DNA from: Cichorium intybus
Lineage: Eukaryota > Streptophyta > Magnoliopsida > Asterales > Asteraceae
Assembly: GCA_023525715.1 (NCBI GenBank)
Contig: CM042017.1
Location: forward strand, 75,936,166 to 76,000,165
Reading direction: 5' to 3'
Length of the DNA stretch: 64,000 nt
Each line of letters begins with the position of its first letter. Position 1 is the stretch's first letter. Position numbers and translations under genes: made by a program. The notes below the pieces were generated by a model, which had not been told where the DNA came from, did not search any database, and was given only the letters and a program-made list of their open reading frames with translations. This document shows, piece after piece, positions 37,621 to 48,667 of the stretch.

Positions 37621-38308
37621 AACAAAAAAAATATCATATTATCTAGTGAGATGAAGCAATTTGTTTCTGTTAGAGATTTGCCATGGAGTTGACTATTAAA
37701 GTAAGTACCAATTTTGCATTTATAAGTATATATTTTTTTTCGTAAATGAATAAGTGGTTAGCTGCTTATTAGGAAACGCCATATGCTACTTAAATTTAAA
37801 TAAAAAAACTGTGCCTATTATCATTATCATATTAAAATCTCATTATCAAAAACTAATATTTAATTTAGAAACCAAATAATAGCCATTATCTATTAATTAC
37901 TTATAACCTCAATACATAATTTTGATTGTTTGATTATCCATATCAAACTCATATGATACTAAATATATTTTCTATGTAAACTGATTTTGGTGGCTACTAT
38001 AAACAAATTGATAAATTATTTAGATTTGAATTCAAAGCAATTTAAACTTAGCCATCAATTCCTGCACTCTCACTAAAGCTGCATATTGGTCTTATAAAGT
38101 GAAAACATTTCCTTGCATTTTACCTTTTACAAAGTACAATAAACTAAAATTACAATCAATTTGTAGCATTGTACTTTGAAAATTCTATCCATTTCTAGTT
38201 GAAAATGCTTTGTAGAAGAACGTAAGTAGGATGCTATAACATACAAAAAAATGAACATACATTGTTGTTTCTTGCTTTAACCCTTTTATAGAACACACAA
38301 AATATAAG

Positions 38309-38344
38309 ACCCTAAACCCTAAACCCTAAACCCTAAACCCTAAA
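38309..38344 (-). repeat. Interstitial telomere-type repeat
   Basis: Five uninterrupted CCCTAAA units (TTTAGGG on the minus strand), the Arabidopsis-type plant telomere repeat, within the Helitron-like segment between gene fragments. Confidence 0.95.
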
Positions 38345-38364
38345 ATAAAAAAATGAAAACTTAC

Positions 38365-38488
38365 ATTTCTCGAACATGCCAATATCCATCGATATTGCTT
38401 TTATGAACACATATAACTCCTGTCCAGTTTGATGCACGTGGATTCCCTTTATTCCAGTTTATAAGATGATTTAGTGGATGCATGAACT
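38365..38488 (-). pseudogene. Captured exon of an LRR receptor-like kinase
   Basis: Minus-strand frame: PLNHLINWNKGNPRASNWTG, then VICVHKSNIDGYWHVREM, ending at a donor (GAAAT|GTAAGT at 38365). This is the N-terminal cap before the leucine-rich repeats in kinases of the At1g06840/At5g01950 group, where the pattern is 'L..W..GDPC.SNWTGV.C......DGYLHVREL'. The conserved cap cysteine of 'DPC' is replaced here (PRAS). Confidence 0.75.
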
Positions 38489-39004
38489 ATATAAAAATAA
38501 AAAAACAGGAAAAAAAATCTCAGTTTCGAAACAAAAAAAATGTATATTGACGATTAGGATGCCAGCTAAACCACTACTGACCATAAATGGAATTTTTTTT
38601 ATCTTAATTGGTCCAAAAAAATATAGAGATTTTTAAGTTCTATATATAAATATATAACAAACTGGAGCTACAGTTAAATAAAATTATGGTCAGCAATTGA
38701 ACTTTCTTCAAGTTGATAAAAATTATATTCTTTTAACGTATATTTTGGGTCACATAAACCGAAATAAATGATCTGACCCTAAAAAACGATATTTTTTAAA
38801 TACATTTTATTACGATATTTTTTTAACGCATTTTAAAGGTTACGGGTCAAGCCGAATTGGAAAATCAAATCCATGAACACAATCCAGCATTTCTTACAAA
38901 GTCTTACAACGGATGGACCCTCACGCATTCCCGCCACAAATATCGTAACCGCCCTCATTTTTGTAAACATGAATGTATACGACTTCATTGAAAAAGAAAC
39001 TTAC

Positions 39005-39113
39005 CATGTTTTTCAAGAAATCTAAGAGCTTTTTCAAGGAAAGAAGGGCCTCCGTCTATGTCTTCAAGTGCCAACAATATTGGGCGCCCAACAACCAAAG
39101 ATTTACTCGGTCG
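39005..39113 (-). pseudogene. Captured exon of a PH-RhoGAP (REN1/PHGAP-like), second fragment
   Basis: Minus-strand PSKSLVVGRPILLALEDIDG then GPSFLEKALRFLEKHG, ending at ACATG|GTAAG (39005). It is the start of the RhoGAP domain of plant REN1-type Rop GTPase-activating proteins. It follows, in the correct order, the fragment at 39411-39547. Confidence 0.8.
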
Positions 39114-39410
39114 TTTGTTCCTCCCTAAATAAAAAATATTCATAAATGAAATGAATTTTCATAGACTTTGACCCTAAGAAGTATAATCTTGTAGAAAAAA
39201 CCGAAAGTAGGATGCTATAATACACAAATATATCAAAATACGTTGCTATTTGCCTATTTCTTGCATTCAATCCTTTGAAACTGTTTTCATTCACCAAGAT
39301 TCGGTGATGGAATCCTTTTTTATGTCAATAGAAAGAAAAATAACTTCCAAAGTGGCTAAATGCAATGAAAATAAAAAGATTAAAATATGAAAGTTCACAA
39401 ACATTGATGA

Positions 39411-39547
39411 AAGGGTCCTTCGATCGAATCGGTAGTATCATTCCGGAATATTCCATTATGTCCCATTACAAGGGCTGCACTTGGAGCTTGAGCAAGAGCA
39501 TGTTCCAAAGCTGTCTTCTATTCAAATAAATCCTCTAATGTTTCCGC
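39411..39547 (-). pseudogene. Captured exon of a PH-RhoGAP (REN1/PHGAP-like), first fragment
   Basis: Minus-strand AETLEDLFE, stop, KTALEHALAQAPSAALVMGH then NGIFRNDTTDSIEGPF. This is the linker between the PH and RhoGAP domains of REN1-type proteins. It starts at an acceptor (TCAG|GCGG, 39547). One tryptophan codon is a stop (TAG). Together with 39005-39113 it shows that consecutive exons were captured with their intron. Confidence 0.8.
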
Positions 39548-40468
39548 CTGAGATTATATTTATTAATTATAATTAAATAATGTATATAGTAGAGTTGAAA
39601 CAGCTTAGAATCTTGATTCAACCTAACCTGATATTTGAACTGCTGAAATCATAAAGAAACGATATAAAATAGAGATTGATATCAACGAAACTGAAAAGGA
39701 ATCACTAAAAAACGTCCACAAAAATTAAATCAAATGCTTGAAATAAGCTACACAAAAACCAAGAACACTAACCTAGTGGTAAAAAGGCCGGTACTATAAT
39801 TGATTAAAACGAAAGGATTTACCTGACAATATCAAGCGATTGCAAATACCATTGTAGAAGTTGGAGAAAATGATACTATTAATTTGGGCTTAGAGGTATA
39901 TGTTGATATAGAGAAAGCATAACTGTCATTGACCATAGCCATCTGGTGGGTGCACACACATACACCATTTGTAACACACATGATTCATGAAATGTATAAC
40001 CCTCTTGTGTTCTATTAAATCTTTAGTTTCCTAATTATTTTTTAGGTTAAAAGGAACCATTTCAAGAAAAGTCTAGCGACACCATCACAATTTTAGAGTT
40101 GACATGGTAGAGAAGATATATCTAGTTCAAAGTTTTCGCCATGCTACTGCACATTGCATTGAAAAAAAAGCATGATCTGATACATTCCACAATGAAGAAA
40201 AATGTTAGATGTCAAATTACCATCAACTTCGTCTTCAGTTATGTTACTGAATTAGGCTACAAAAGCACAAGGAAAATATGAGACTCATGTTATAGAAATT
40301 GTTACCTTCTGTAAGTAGTCCACTTTCCTTGATAATTCGTGACTAAACCATGAAAACCTTCACATACAACATTATACCAATTCTCTCTATATTCTTTGCA
40401 TATGAATCGGTTGCCAAGGGCCAGATGCCACTCCAAGAAGAGAGAACACATATGCACGAAAATGATAT

Positions 40469-41852
40469 TGTTGAAAATAATGCGATGATCGATCTCCACG
40501 AGTAAGGTTTTTAAGCCGGTTACTGTGTGACAGATATGTATTTTGTCTATAATATGCGGAAATAAAATAGAGTTGCGGAATAGTAAATCTAAACTAGACA
40601 GTATTTAAATGGACAAAAAGCAGTAAATAAAGTAAAAGTTAGAAGTTAAATGTTAGGTGTAAAAAACGCCATTATCAACGATAACGTGTTTTTACAATAA
40701 ATAAAAGGTTAGAAGTTAGAAGTTAGATGTCTCGGTTAAATACAGTCCACATATGTTTTGGTTGTCAAGGTTCAATTCGGATGTATTGGATATTTGGTAC
40801 AGTTGATTTATAACAGTTTGAATAAATCAATAACGACACGGATAATTTTAAAAGAACTTATCGATAGCTGATGAAGATGGCGTTTTCTTTGAAGCGTCGA
40901 TTCTCGTTCTTTACGGTAGGATGAGGTTTGGTAGTTTTTGGTGTTTGGTGAAATGGGTTTTTGGTGTCGGTTTAATTGAGATGCACGGGGTTTTTGTATG
41001 GTGTCGGGTAGAGGTTTTGTTTGGTGTCGGGTAGAGGTTTTGTATGGTGTCGGGTAAAGGTTTTGTTTGGTGTCGGGTAGAGGTTTTGTATGGTGTCGGG
41101 TAGAGGTTTTGTTTGGTGTCGGGTAAAGTATGGGTGTAGCGGTTTTGTTTCTTGCGGTTTTGCGGTTTGATCCTCGTTGCCAAATGCAGAAATTTGAGAT
41201 TCTTGAGGTTTCTGGTCGTGGGTAATATTGGTGCTTTGAAGGGTATAGTGTGGTGTATGATTTTCTGCACAAGAATGGCAAGAGGTTGAGCTTCAATTTA
41301 TAGTGCTGATGAACAGCGTTCGCGTCGCGACCATATGGTCCGTCGCGTCGCGAAGGGTCTTCGCTGGTGGTCGGTGCGCTTTTTGTCGGGTCAGTGCGTC
41401 TTCGCTGGTATGTCGAGCTTTTCGTCGCGATTCCTTTTGGTCGCGTTTGCTTTTGATCGCGTCGCGAAGAATAGTGCGCTGGGTTGGTAGTCTCGCGATT
41501 AGAAAGTTGGTGGTGTCACGTTGGAGCTTCGCGATGGTTGTCTTCGCGTCGCGACAAGGATGTCCGTCGCGTCGCGATCGCTGTAGGTTTTTTTTTGGTC
41601 TTCTGTCTTTGCTCTTCTTCAAGTCGCGACCATGCCTTCTGTCTCGCGTTGAAGGCTTTGCGTCGCGACCAAGATGGTCGTCGCGTCGCGAGTGCTGTAG
41701 CACAGTGATATTTTTGTATTTTTAAGAATATTTTCTTTTTATCTTGTTCAATCTTGAATCCATGCAACCTGAAATACTGATAATATTTGTTAGAAAACAT
41801 TTCGACTTATTTCAGTGATGGTCACATAAAAACATAAAAACATTATTCAACA
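40469..41852 (-). repeat. Copia LTR, outer 3' copy (1384 bp)
   Basis: Plus-strand ends TGTTGAA...TTCAACA. On the minus strand it carries CpG-dense GTCGCGACG-type clusters (41310-41695) right before a TATA region (CTATAAATTG near 41300), and a 23-24 bp minisatellite with 'ggtgtcgggtagaggttttgt' units (about 40995-41130). Open frames of 94-162 codons across it come from these repeats and recur identically in all three LTRs; they are not taken as genes. Confidence 0.9.
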
Positions 41853-41863
41853 ATTTCCCCCTA
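41853..41863 (-). promoter_or_regulatory. Copia polypurine tract (outer copy)
   Basis: Minus-strand TAGGGGGAAAT ends directly at the LTR border. An identical tract lies at 43984-43994 next to the inner LTR. Confidence 0.8.
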
Positions 41864-42601
41864 TGTGATCATTAATGAAATGAGGAGAAAAATGTTTGAT
41901 TGAAAATTCTTGAAATTTGGATAAGACATTTATAAAACCATATCACTTGTTTTGTAAAAGGTGTGACTAGATTTTACTTATGTTTTGAAAAATGTTTGTC
42001 AAGAATATTTGTTTCTGAATCAAGGTTTCATGTTCATTTATCAAAAGGTTTTTGTATATGTACTTTCATAATATTCCTTAAGATTTTATAACATTTATAA
42101 AGACGACAAGTGATCTTAATAGGTCGATTCAGATGAACGCTCATAGGTATAACTCACACTTGACTGAGGTGTTTGTTTGTTCTGGGTGCAGAACGGGTGT
42201 ATAATCACTAAAGATGAGTGATATCTCTCAGTTTGAAGGTGTTGACTTATGCTTAATATGGATTTATACCTATATACTTTAGTCACTTGGTCTTCATATT
42301 AGATAATCAATCACATAAGACTGGTTTCGGCATTACTCAGAGGGTTTCTTCATTCATGCCATTGATGTTCACTCTCTCTCCGTCGGGAAATACATGTAGA
42401 GGGGTTTAGAAATATTTATAGTGCAGTTTGCAACTAAGAATATCCAATTATGAAGGCTACAGTATCCCGGTAAGTCTTAGGTTTTGACAGCTATATTTGA
42501 TAAAGCATTTGAGAATCTGTTTGTTTGGAAATTTTTGAGAGATGTCTGTCTTGATTGATTGTTGTTGTAAATCTTCCTTTTCTTTGGTGATGTGTTCACC
42601 T

Positions 42602-43983
42602 TTGAAAATAATGCGATGATCGATCTCCACGAGTAAGGTTTTTAAGCCGGTTACTGTGTGACAGATATGTATTTTGTCTATAATATGCGGAAATAAAATA
42701 GAGTTGCGGAATAGTAAATCTAAACTAGACAGTATTTAAATGGACAAAAAGCAGTAAATAAAGTAAAAGTTAGAAGTTAAATGTTAGGTGTAAAAAACGC
42801 CATTATCAACGATAACGTGTTTTTACAATAAATAAAAGGTTAGAAGTTAGAAGTTAGATGTCTCGGTTAAATACAGTCCACATATGTTTTGGTTGTCAAG
42901 GTTCAATTCGGATGTATTGGATATTTGGTACAGTTGATTTATAACAGTTTGAATAAATCAATAACGACACGGATAATTTTAAAAGAACTTATCGATAGCT
43001 GATGAAGATGGCGTTTTCTTTGAAGCGTCGATTCTCGTTCTTTACGGTAGGATGAGGTTTGGTAGTTTTTGGTGTTTGGTGAAATGGGTTTTTGGTGTCG
43101 GTTTAATTGAGATGCACGGGGTTTTTGTATGGTGTCGGGTAGAGGTTTTGTTTGGTGTCGGGTAGAGGTTTTGTATGGTGTCGGGTAAAGGTTTTGTTTG
43201 GTGTCGGGTAGAGGTTTTGTATGGTGTCGGGTAGAGGTTTTGTTTGGTGTCGGGTAAAGTATGGGTGTAGCGGTTTTGTTTCTTGCGGTTTTGCGGTTTG
43301 ATCCTCGTTGCCAAATGCAGAAATTTGAGATTCTTGAGGTTTCTGGTCGTGGGTAATATTGGTGCTTTGAAGGGTATAGTGTGGTGTATGATTTTCTGCA
43401 CAAGAATGGCAAGAGGTTGAGCTTCAATTTATAGTGCTGATGAACAGCGTTCGCGTCGCGACCATATGGTCCGTCGCGTCGCGAAGGGTCTTCGCTGGTG
43501 GTCGGTGCGCTTTTTGTCGGGTCAGTGCGTCTTCGCTGGTATGTCGAGCTTTTCGTCGCGATTCCTTTTGGTCGCGTTTGCTTTTGATCGCGTCGCGAAG
43601 AATAGTGCGCTGGGTTGGTAGTCTCGCGATTAGAAAGTTGGTGGTGTCACGTTGGAGCTTCGCGATGGTTGTCTTCGCGTCGCGACAAGGATGTCCGTCG
43701 CGTCGCGATCGCTGTAGGTTTTTTTTTGGTCTTCTGTCTTTGCTCTTCTTCAAGTCGCGACCATGCCTTCTGTCTCGCGTTGAAGGCTTTGCGTCGCGAC
43801 CAAGATGGTCGTCGCGTCGCGAGTGCTGTAGCACAGTGATATTTTTGTATTTTTAAGAATATTTTCTTTTTATCTTGTTCAATCTTGAATCCATGCAACC
43901 TGAAATACTGATAATATTTGTTAGAAAACATTTCGACTTATTTCAGTGATGGTCACATAAAAACATAAAAACATTATTCAACA
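42602..43983 (-). repeat. Copia LTR, inner 3' copy (first two bases missing)
   Basis: Same as the outer LTR but the plus-strand TG at its left end is lost. The junction reads 'gttcacct|ttgaaaataatg': the internal sequence '...cacctttg' is joined to the LTR at the shared TTG. Confidence 0.9.
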
Positions 43984-45377
43984 ATTTCCCCCTATGTGAT
44001 CATTAATGAAATGAGGAGAAAAATGTTTGATTGAAAATTCTTGAAATTTGGATAAGACATTTATAAAACCATATCACTTGTTTTGTAAAAGGTGTGACTA
44101 GATTTTACTTATGTTTTGAAAAATGTTTGTCAAGAATATTTGTTTCTGAATCAAGGTTTCATGTTCATTTATCAAAAGGTTTTTGTATATGTACTTTCAT
44201 AATATTCCTTAAGATTTTATAACATTTATAAAGACGACAAGTGATCTTAATAGGTCGATTCAGATGAACGCTCATAGGTATAACTCACACTTGACTGAGG
44301 TGTTTGTTTGTTCTGGGTGCAGAACGGGTGTATAATCACTAAAGATGAGTGATATCTCTCAGTTTGAAGGTGTTGACTTATGCTTAATATGGATTTATAC
44401 CTATATACTTTAGTCACTTGGTCTTCATATTAGATAATCAATCACATAAGACTGGTTTCGGCATTACTCAGAGGGTTTCTTCATTCATGCCATTGATGTT
44501 CACTCTCTCTCCGTCGGGAAATACATGTAGAGGGGTTTAGAAATATTTATAGTGCAGTTTGCAACTAAGAATATCCAATTATGAAGGCTACAGTATCCCG
44601 GTAAGTCTTAGGTTTTGACAGCTATATTTGATAAAGCATTTGAGAATCTGTTTGTTTGGAAATTTTTGAGAGATGTCTGTCTTGATTGATTGTTGTTGTA
44701 AATCTTCCTTTTCTTTGGTGATGTGTTCACCTTTGTCTTTATCTTTTCTTGATTTGTGTGAATACACATTGTGTAAAAGATATCTGATGTGGTTACCAAT
44801 TGTGATTTTGTTGACAGCATTTGTTGGATATGACTTTGTCGTTTCTTCATTTGTCAGATTTGTTATGCCAGATGATCAGTCTTTTCTTTGAAGTGGTTTG
44901 ATTGAGGATAGGGATAGGTGATATAATAGACAGTTTGTCTAATATATAAGAAAATGAAAGTATCGTCCCTGGTCATTTTGATATCTAAGCAAAAATGAGA
45001 CTAGCATCACGGTATAAGAGTATAAATCCTATAAGTCATCATGAAAATACCTTTGCTCACAGAAATGAATTCCACTTAGCATTTAAAGACGAGGCACAAA
45101 TTCTCACATGGGTTTGGTTTTCATCTGAATCTCCTGATCTTATGTCCCTTAATAGATAAAATCGTTATAATTGAAATAAATTCAAAGGGAATAGGAGAAT
45201 GTACATAACGAAAATTTTGAGATTTTGAACCTTCACTTTAATTTAAGAATCAATATGACTGAGAACATTCATCGAGCATAAGTATCTGAAAATTTAGTCA
45301 AGAAGATGTTAATCACATGGTTTTATAAAAGCTTTTAAAAGGATAAAACTTTATTCATTTTTTTTTGTGATTTTTGA

Positions 45378-45800
45378 TTATGTGGATGTTTTTTGAAAAA
45401 TTTGGTTATTTGAATGTTTTTGGTAAATTTTGGTTTGGGGGTGAGAATGGGGTAACGAGAGTTCCCCCATAAATGATGCACTGGGATCATTTTGGATAGG
45501 TAGATTGGGATTGTTTAAAGAGGAATTTGGTTTTGGTGGTTCTCCCATAAATGATGCATTGGGATCATTTGGACAGGTGGATTGGGATTTTTTTTTTTTT
45601 TTAGGAGGGTTCTGGTTTTGGTGGTTCCCCCTCGACTGGATCCGCATCATTTTGGTTTGATTGTGAAGTTTCTGCATCGGAGGTAGTGTGGGTTTGAAGT
45701 CTTGTAGAAAGCTCTGGTTTCCTGTCGTATGCTTGGAACGGCCACTATCGATATACCATGTATCATCCTTGGGCTCTCCAGCACAAAGTACCTGCAATTA
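45378..45800 (-). pseudogene. Copia protease region remnant
   Basis: Minus strand VLCAGEPKDDTWYIDSGRSK, then HTTGNQSFLQDF. This is the DSG protease motif and the following His segment of Copia polyproteins; the usual DSGCSRHMTGN has Cys changed to Arg. An in-frame TAA separates it from the gag remnant that ends VWVPKLSV. Downstream the frame runs into repeated 'NDPNASFMGEPP' units and no integrase follows. Confidence 0.7.
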
Positions 45801-47045
45801 GACAGAAAGTTTAGGTACCCAAACCATGGTGGGTCCTGATTTGTTAATGGTTTTCGGTGATTTGAAATTATTATGGTTTTTGTTAATTGGACGAAGTGGT
45901 TGAGGCTTGATTTGACTTATCAGATTTTCCCAATTTAAGATTTGTTTTTGAAAACCTGTCATTTGAAACGATTTCTGTTTTTGTGAAAGGTATCCTTTAT
46001 GTAATGACTTGTCTGATAACCTTTCTTTGTTTTTGGGATGAGGATGGTTTTGAAAATATTTTTGTTTTTGTGGCAAGGATGCTGGTTTCAAAGGTTTCTT
46101 TTGGGTTTGTTTGAAAACTTTGGGTTTGTCTTGTTTCTTCTGAAGAGCAATTTGTTTAGAGGTACTGTCTTTCTTGTAAAAGGAGTTTGCTCTATTCAAA
46201 AAGCCTTTAAGTTTGGAGTTTTGGTTGGTAATTTGGATTTGGTGGGTTGAAGACCTATTAGTGAAAAATCTTTTGGAAACCCTGAAATCAGTATCATCTG
46301 GGTTACAGTTGATAACTGTTTCGTCGTCTGAATTTTCCTCATTAACAGATGTGGATGGATCTGTTAGAGTTGATTCAGAGTTTTCACTGTTTGTCCTGGT
46401 TTCTTGTTTGGCTTGTTCGATTTCGAAGGATTCTCTTCCTAATCCAGGTCTGTAATTCGTATCGATTTTGCCAGATCCTAAGGATGTTGCTTTGATGAAA
46501 ATATCATCACTTAGCTTTCTAGCAAGATTGATAGAATCCAGTTTTCCTTGAAATCTTTGATTCTCGGATTCAAGAAGTTTGATTTGTTTTGAAAAATCAT
46601 CTAATTTCAGAATCAAACTAGAGTTTATGTCAGTTAAATCTTGAATTTTTAGTTTTAACTGAAGGACTTCTATTTCTAAGGCATCTTTTATTTCAGATGG
46701 AAAAACAGATTGAATTTTTATTTCCAAGTCCTTTTTTTGTTTTAGAGCTTCATTTAATTGATCTAAGACGTGATTATATTCTTCTGATTTTCGTTCGACG
46801 TCTCTTTCAAGTTTATCTCTAGTCTTTGTTGATTCTCCAAATCTGAGTTGCAAGGTTTGTAATTCAGATTTGTAGATATCAGATTTGACTATTGTGTCAT
46901 GATATAGTTTGAGATCAGCTTTCAAACTGTTCTCAATCTTAGTCATGTGGGACTCAAATGGTGTTCTTGAAAGACCAATTTCTGAGATCATAGACCATAC
47001 CTGATCGATGACATATGGAGCTCTTGAGTAGGTTGTGGAAGACAT
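45798..47045 (-). CDS. Copia gag-region coiled-coil protein (415 aa)
   Basis: Starts MSSTTYSRAPYVIDQVWSMI. Residues about 35-175 are heptad-rich coiled coil (for example LERDVERKSEEYNHVLDQLN and IKLLESENQRFQGKLDS). A Ser/Glu/Asp-rich part follows, then a long Lys/Gln/Pro-rich basic tail that ends GPTMVWVPKLSV. In full-size Copia elements of this type the same coiled-coil spacer stands between the zinc knuckle and protease. Here the N-terminal gag domain and the CCHC knuckle are absent, so the frame is a retained fragment of a polyprotein. A T/A homopolymer-rich leader (47055-47150) precedes it. Confidence 0.65.
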   Translation of the reverse strand: MSSTTYSRAPYVIDQVWSMISEIGLSRTPFESHMTKIENSLKADLKLYHDTIVKSDIYKSELQTLQLRFGESTKTRDKLERDVERKSEEYNHVLDQLNEALKQKKDLEIKIQSVFPSEIKDALEIEVLQLKLKIQDLTDINSSLILKLDDFSKQIKLLESENQRFQGKLDSINLARKLSDDIFIKATSLGSGKIDTNYRPGLGRESFEIEQAKQETRTNSENSESTLTDPSTSVNEENSDDETVINCNPDDTDFRVSKRFFTNRSSTHQIQITNQNSKLKGFLNRANSFYKKDSTSKQIALQKKQDKPKVFKQTQKKPLKPASLPQKQKYFQNHPHPKNKERLSDKSLHKGYLSQKQKSFQMTGFQKQILNWENLISQIKPQPLRPINKNHNNFKSPKTINKSGPTMVWVPKLSV

Positions 47046-47264
47046 TTTTGGGTTGTGTTTTTTTTTTTTTTTTTTTGAAAATTTTAAGATTTTTAATTTT
47101 TTTTTAATTTTTTTTTTTTTTTTTAAAATAATTTTTTTTTTTTTTTTGAAAGGATTTAGAACAAGTGATATTAAAATGAAATTTTTAAGGAAAACTTATT
47201 GGTTGGTTATAAAAACGCTACACAAATAAAGTTCTCGACAAAAATTTCAAACTAAATCACACGA

Positions 47265-47276
47265 GCTCTGATACCA
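47265..47276 (-). promoter_or_regulatory. Copia primer binding site
   Basis: Minus-strand TGGTATCAGAGC, two bases inside the 5' LTR. It is complementary to the 3' end of initiator methionine tRNA, as usual in plant Copia elements. It fixes the minus orientation. Confidence 0.9.
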
Positions 47277-47278
47277 AT

Positions 47279-48662
47279 TGTTGAAAATAATGCGATGATC
47301 GATCTCCACGAGTAAGGTTTTTAAGCCGGTTACTGTGTGACAGATATGTATTTTGTCTATAATATGCGGAAATAAAATAGAGTTGCGGAATAGTAAATCT
47401 AAACTAGACAGTATTTAAATGGACAAAAAGCAGTAAATAAAGTAAAAGTTAGAAGTTAAATGTTAGGTGTAAAAAACGCCATTATCAACGATAACGTGTT
47501 TTTACAATAAATAAAAGGTTAGAAGTTAGAAGTTAGATGTCTCGGTTAAATACAGTCCACATATGTTTTGGTTGTCAAGGTTCAATTCGGATGTATTGGA
47601 TATTTGGTACAGTTGATTTATAACAGTTTGAATAAATCAATAACGACACGGATAATTTTAAAAGAACTTATCGATAGCTGATGAAGATGGCGTTTTCTTT
47701 GAAGCGTCGATTCTCGTTCTTTACGGTAGGATGAGGTTTGGTAGTTTTTGGTGTTTGGTGAAATGGGTTTTTGGTGTCGGTTTAATTGAGATGCACGGGG
47801 TTTTTGTATGGTGTCGGGTAGAGGTTTTGTTTGGTGTCGGGTAGAGGTTTTGTATGGTGTCGGGTAAAGGTTTTGTTTGGTGTCGGGTAGAGGTTTTGTA
47901 TGGTGTCGGGTAGAGGTTTTGTTTGGTGTCGGGTAAAGTATGGGTGTAGCGGTTTTGTTTCTTGCGGTTTTGCGGTTTGATCCTCGTTGCCAAATGCAGA
48001 AATTTGAGATTCTTGAGGTTTCTGGTCGTGGGTAATATTGGTGCTTTGAAGGGTATAGTGTGGTGTATGATTTTCTGCACAAGAATGGCAAGAGGTTGAG
48101 CTTCAATTTATAGTGCTGATGAACAGCGTTCGCGTCGCGACCATATGGTCCGTCGCGTCGCGAAGGGTCTTCGCTGGTGGTCGGTGCGCTTTTTGTCGGG
48201 TCAGTGCGTCTTCGCTGGTATGTCGAGCTTTTCGTCGCGATTCCTTTTGGTCGCGTTTGCTTTTGATCGCGTCGCGAAGAATAGTGCGCTGGGTTGGTAG
48301 TCTCGCGATTAGAAAGTTGGTGGTGTCACGTTGGAGCTTCGCGATGGTTGTCTTCGCGTCGCGACAAGGATGTCCGTCGCGTCGCGATCGCTGTAGGTTT
48401 TTTTTTGGTCTTCTGTCTTTGCTCTTCTTCAAGTCGCGACCATGCCTTCTGTCTCGCGTTGAAGGCTTTGCGTCGCGACCAAGATGGTCGTCGCGTCGCG
48501 AGTGCTGTAGCACAGTGATATTTTTGTATTTTTAAGAATATTTTCTTTTTATCTTGTTCAATCTTGAATCCATGCAACCTGAAATACTGATAATATTTGT
48601 TAGAAAACATTTCGACTTATTTCAGTGATGGTCACATAAAAACATAAAAACATTATTCAACA
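47279..48662 (-). repeat. Copia 5' LTR (1384 bp)
   Basis: Same length and, as far as compared, the same sequence as the outer 3' LTR (offset 6810 bases). Followed by the target duplication GATAT at 48663-48667. Confidence 0.92.
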
Positions 48663-48667
48663 GATAT

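Larger units (their letters stand above)
36600..39270. repeat. Dispersed short repeat 'gtaggatgctat...ttgctatttcttgca' (three copies)
   Basis: Copies near 36610-36660, 38226-38278 and 39205-39268. Each has 'AAGTAGGATGCTATNATACA', then an A-rich spacer, then 'ACNTTGNTNTTTCTTGC'. They lie between the captured exons. Confidence 0.75.
40469..48662 (-). mobile_element. Young non-autonomous Copia-type element with tandem-duplicated 3' end
   Basis: Flanked by GATAT on both sides (40464-40468 and 48663-48667). On the minus strand the order is: 5' LTR 48662-47279, primer binding site, coiled-coil gag remnant, protease remnant, non-coding internal part, polypurine tract, LTR (43983-42602), a second copy of the last 749 internal bases with polypurine tract, then the terminal LTR (41852-40469). 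Over the long frames compared, the three LTRs give identical translations, so the insertion is very recent. No integrase, RT or RNase H is present. Confidence 0.9.

Noticed and set aside
40808..41803. Frames of 94-162 codons repeated at 42939 and 47618 (KTSTRHQTKPLPDT, SRRDGHPCRDAK)
   Set aside because: They lie inside the Copia LTRs, come from its minisatellite and CpG clusters in several frames and both strands, and recur only because the LTR recurs.
47055..47150. T-homopolymer-rich stretch with a 64-codon Phe-rich frame
   Set aside because: Low-complexity leader of the Copia element; no coding meaning.
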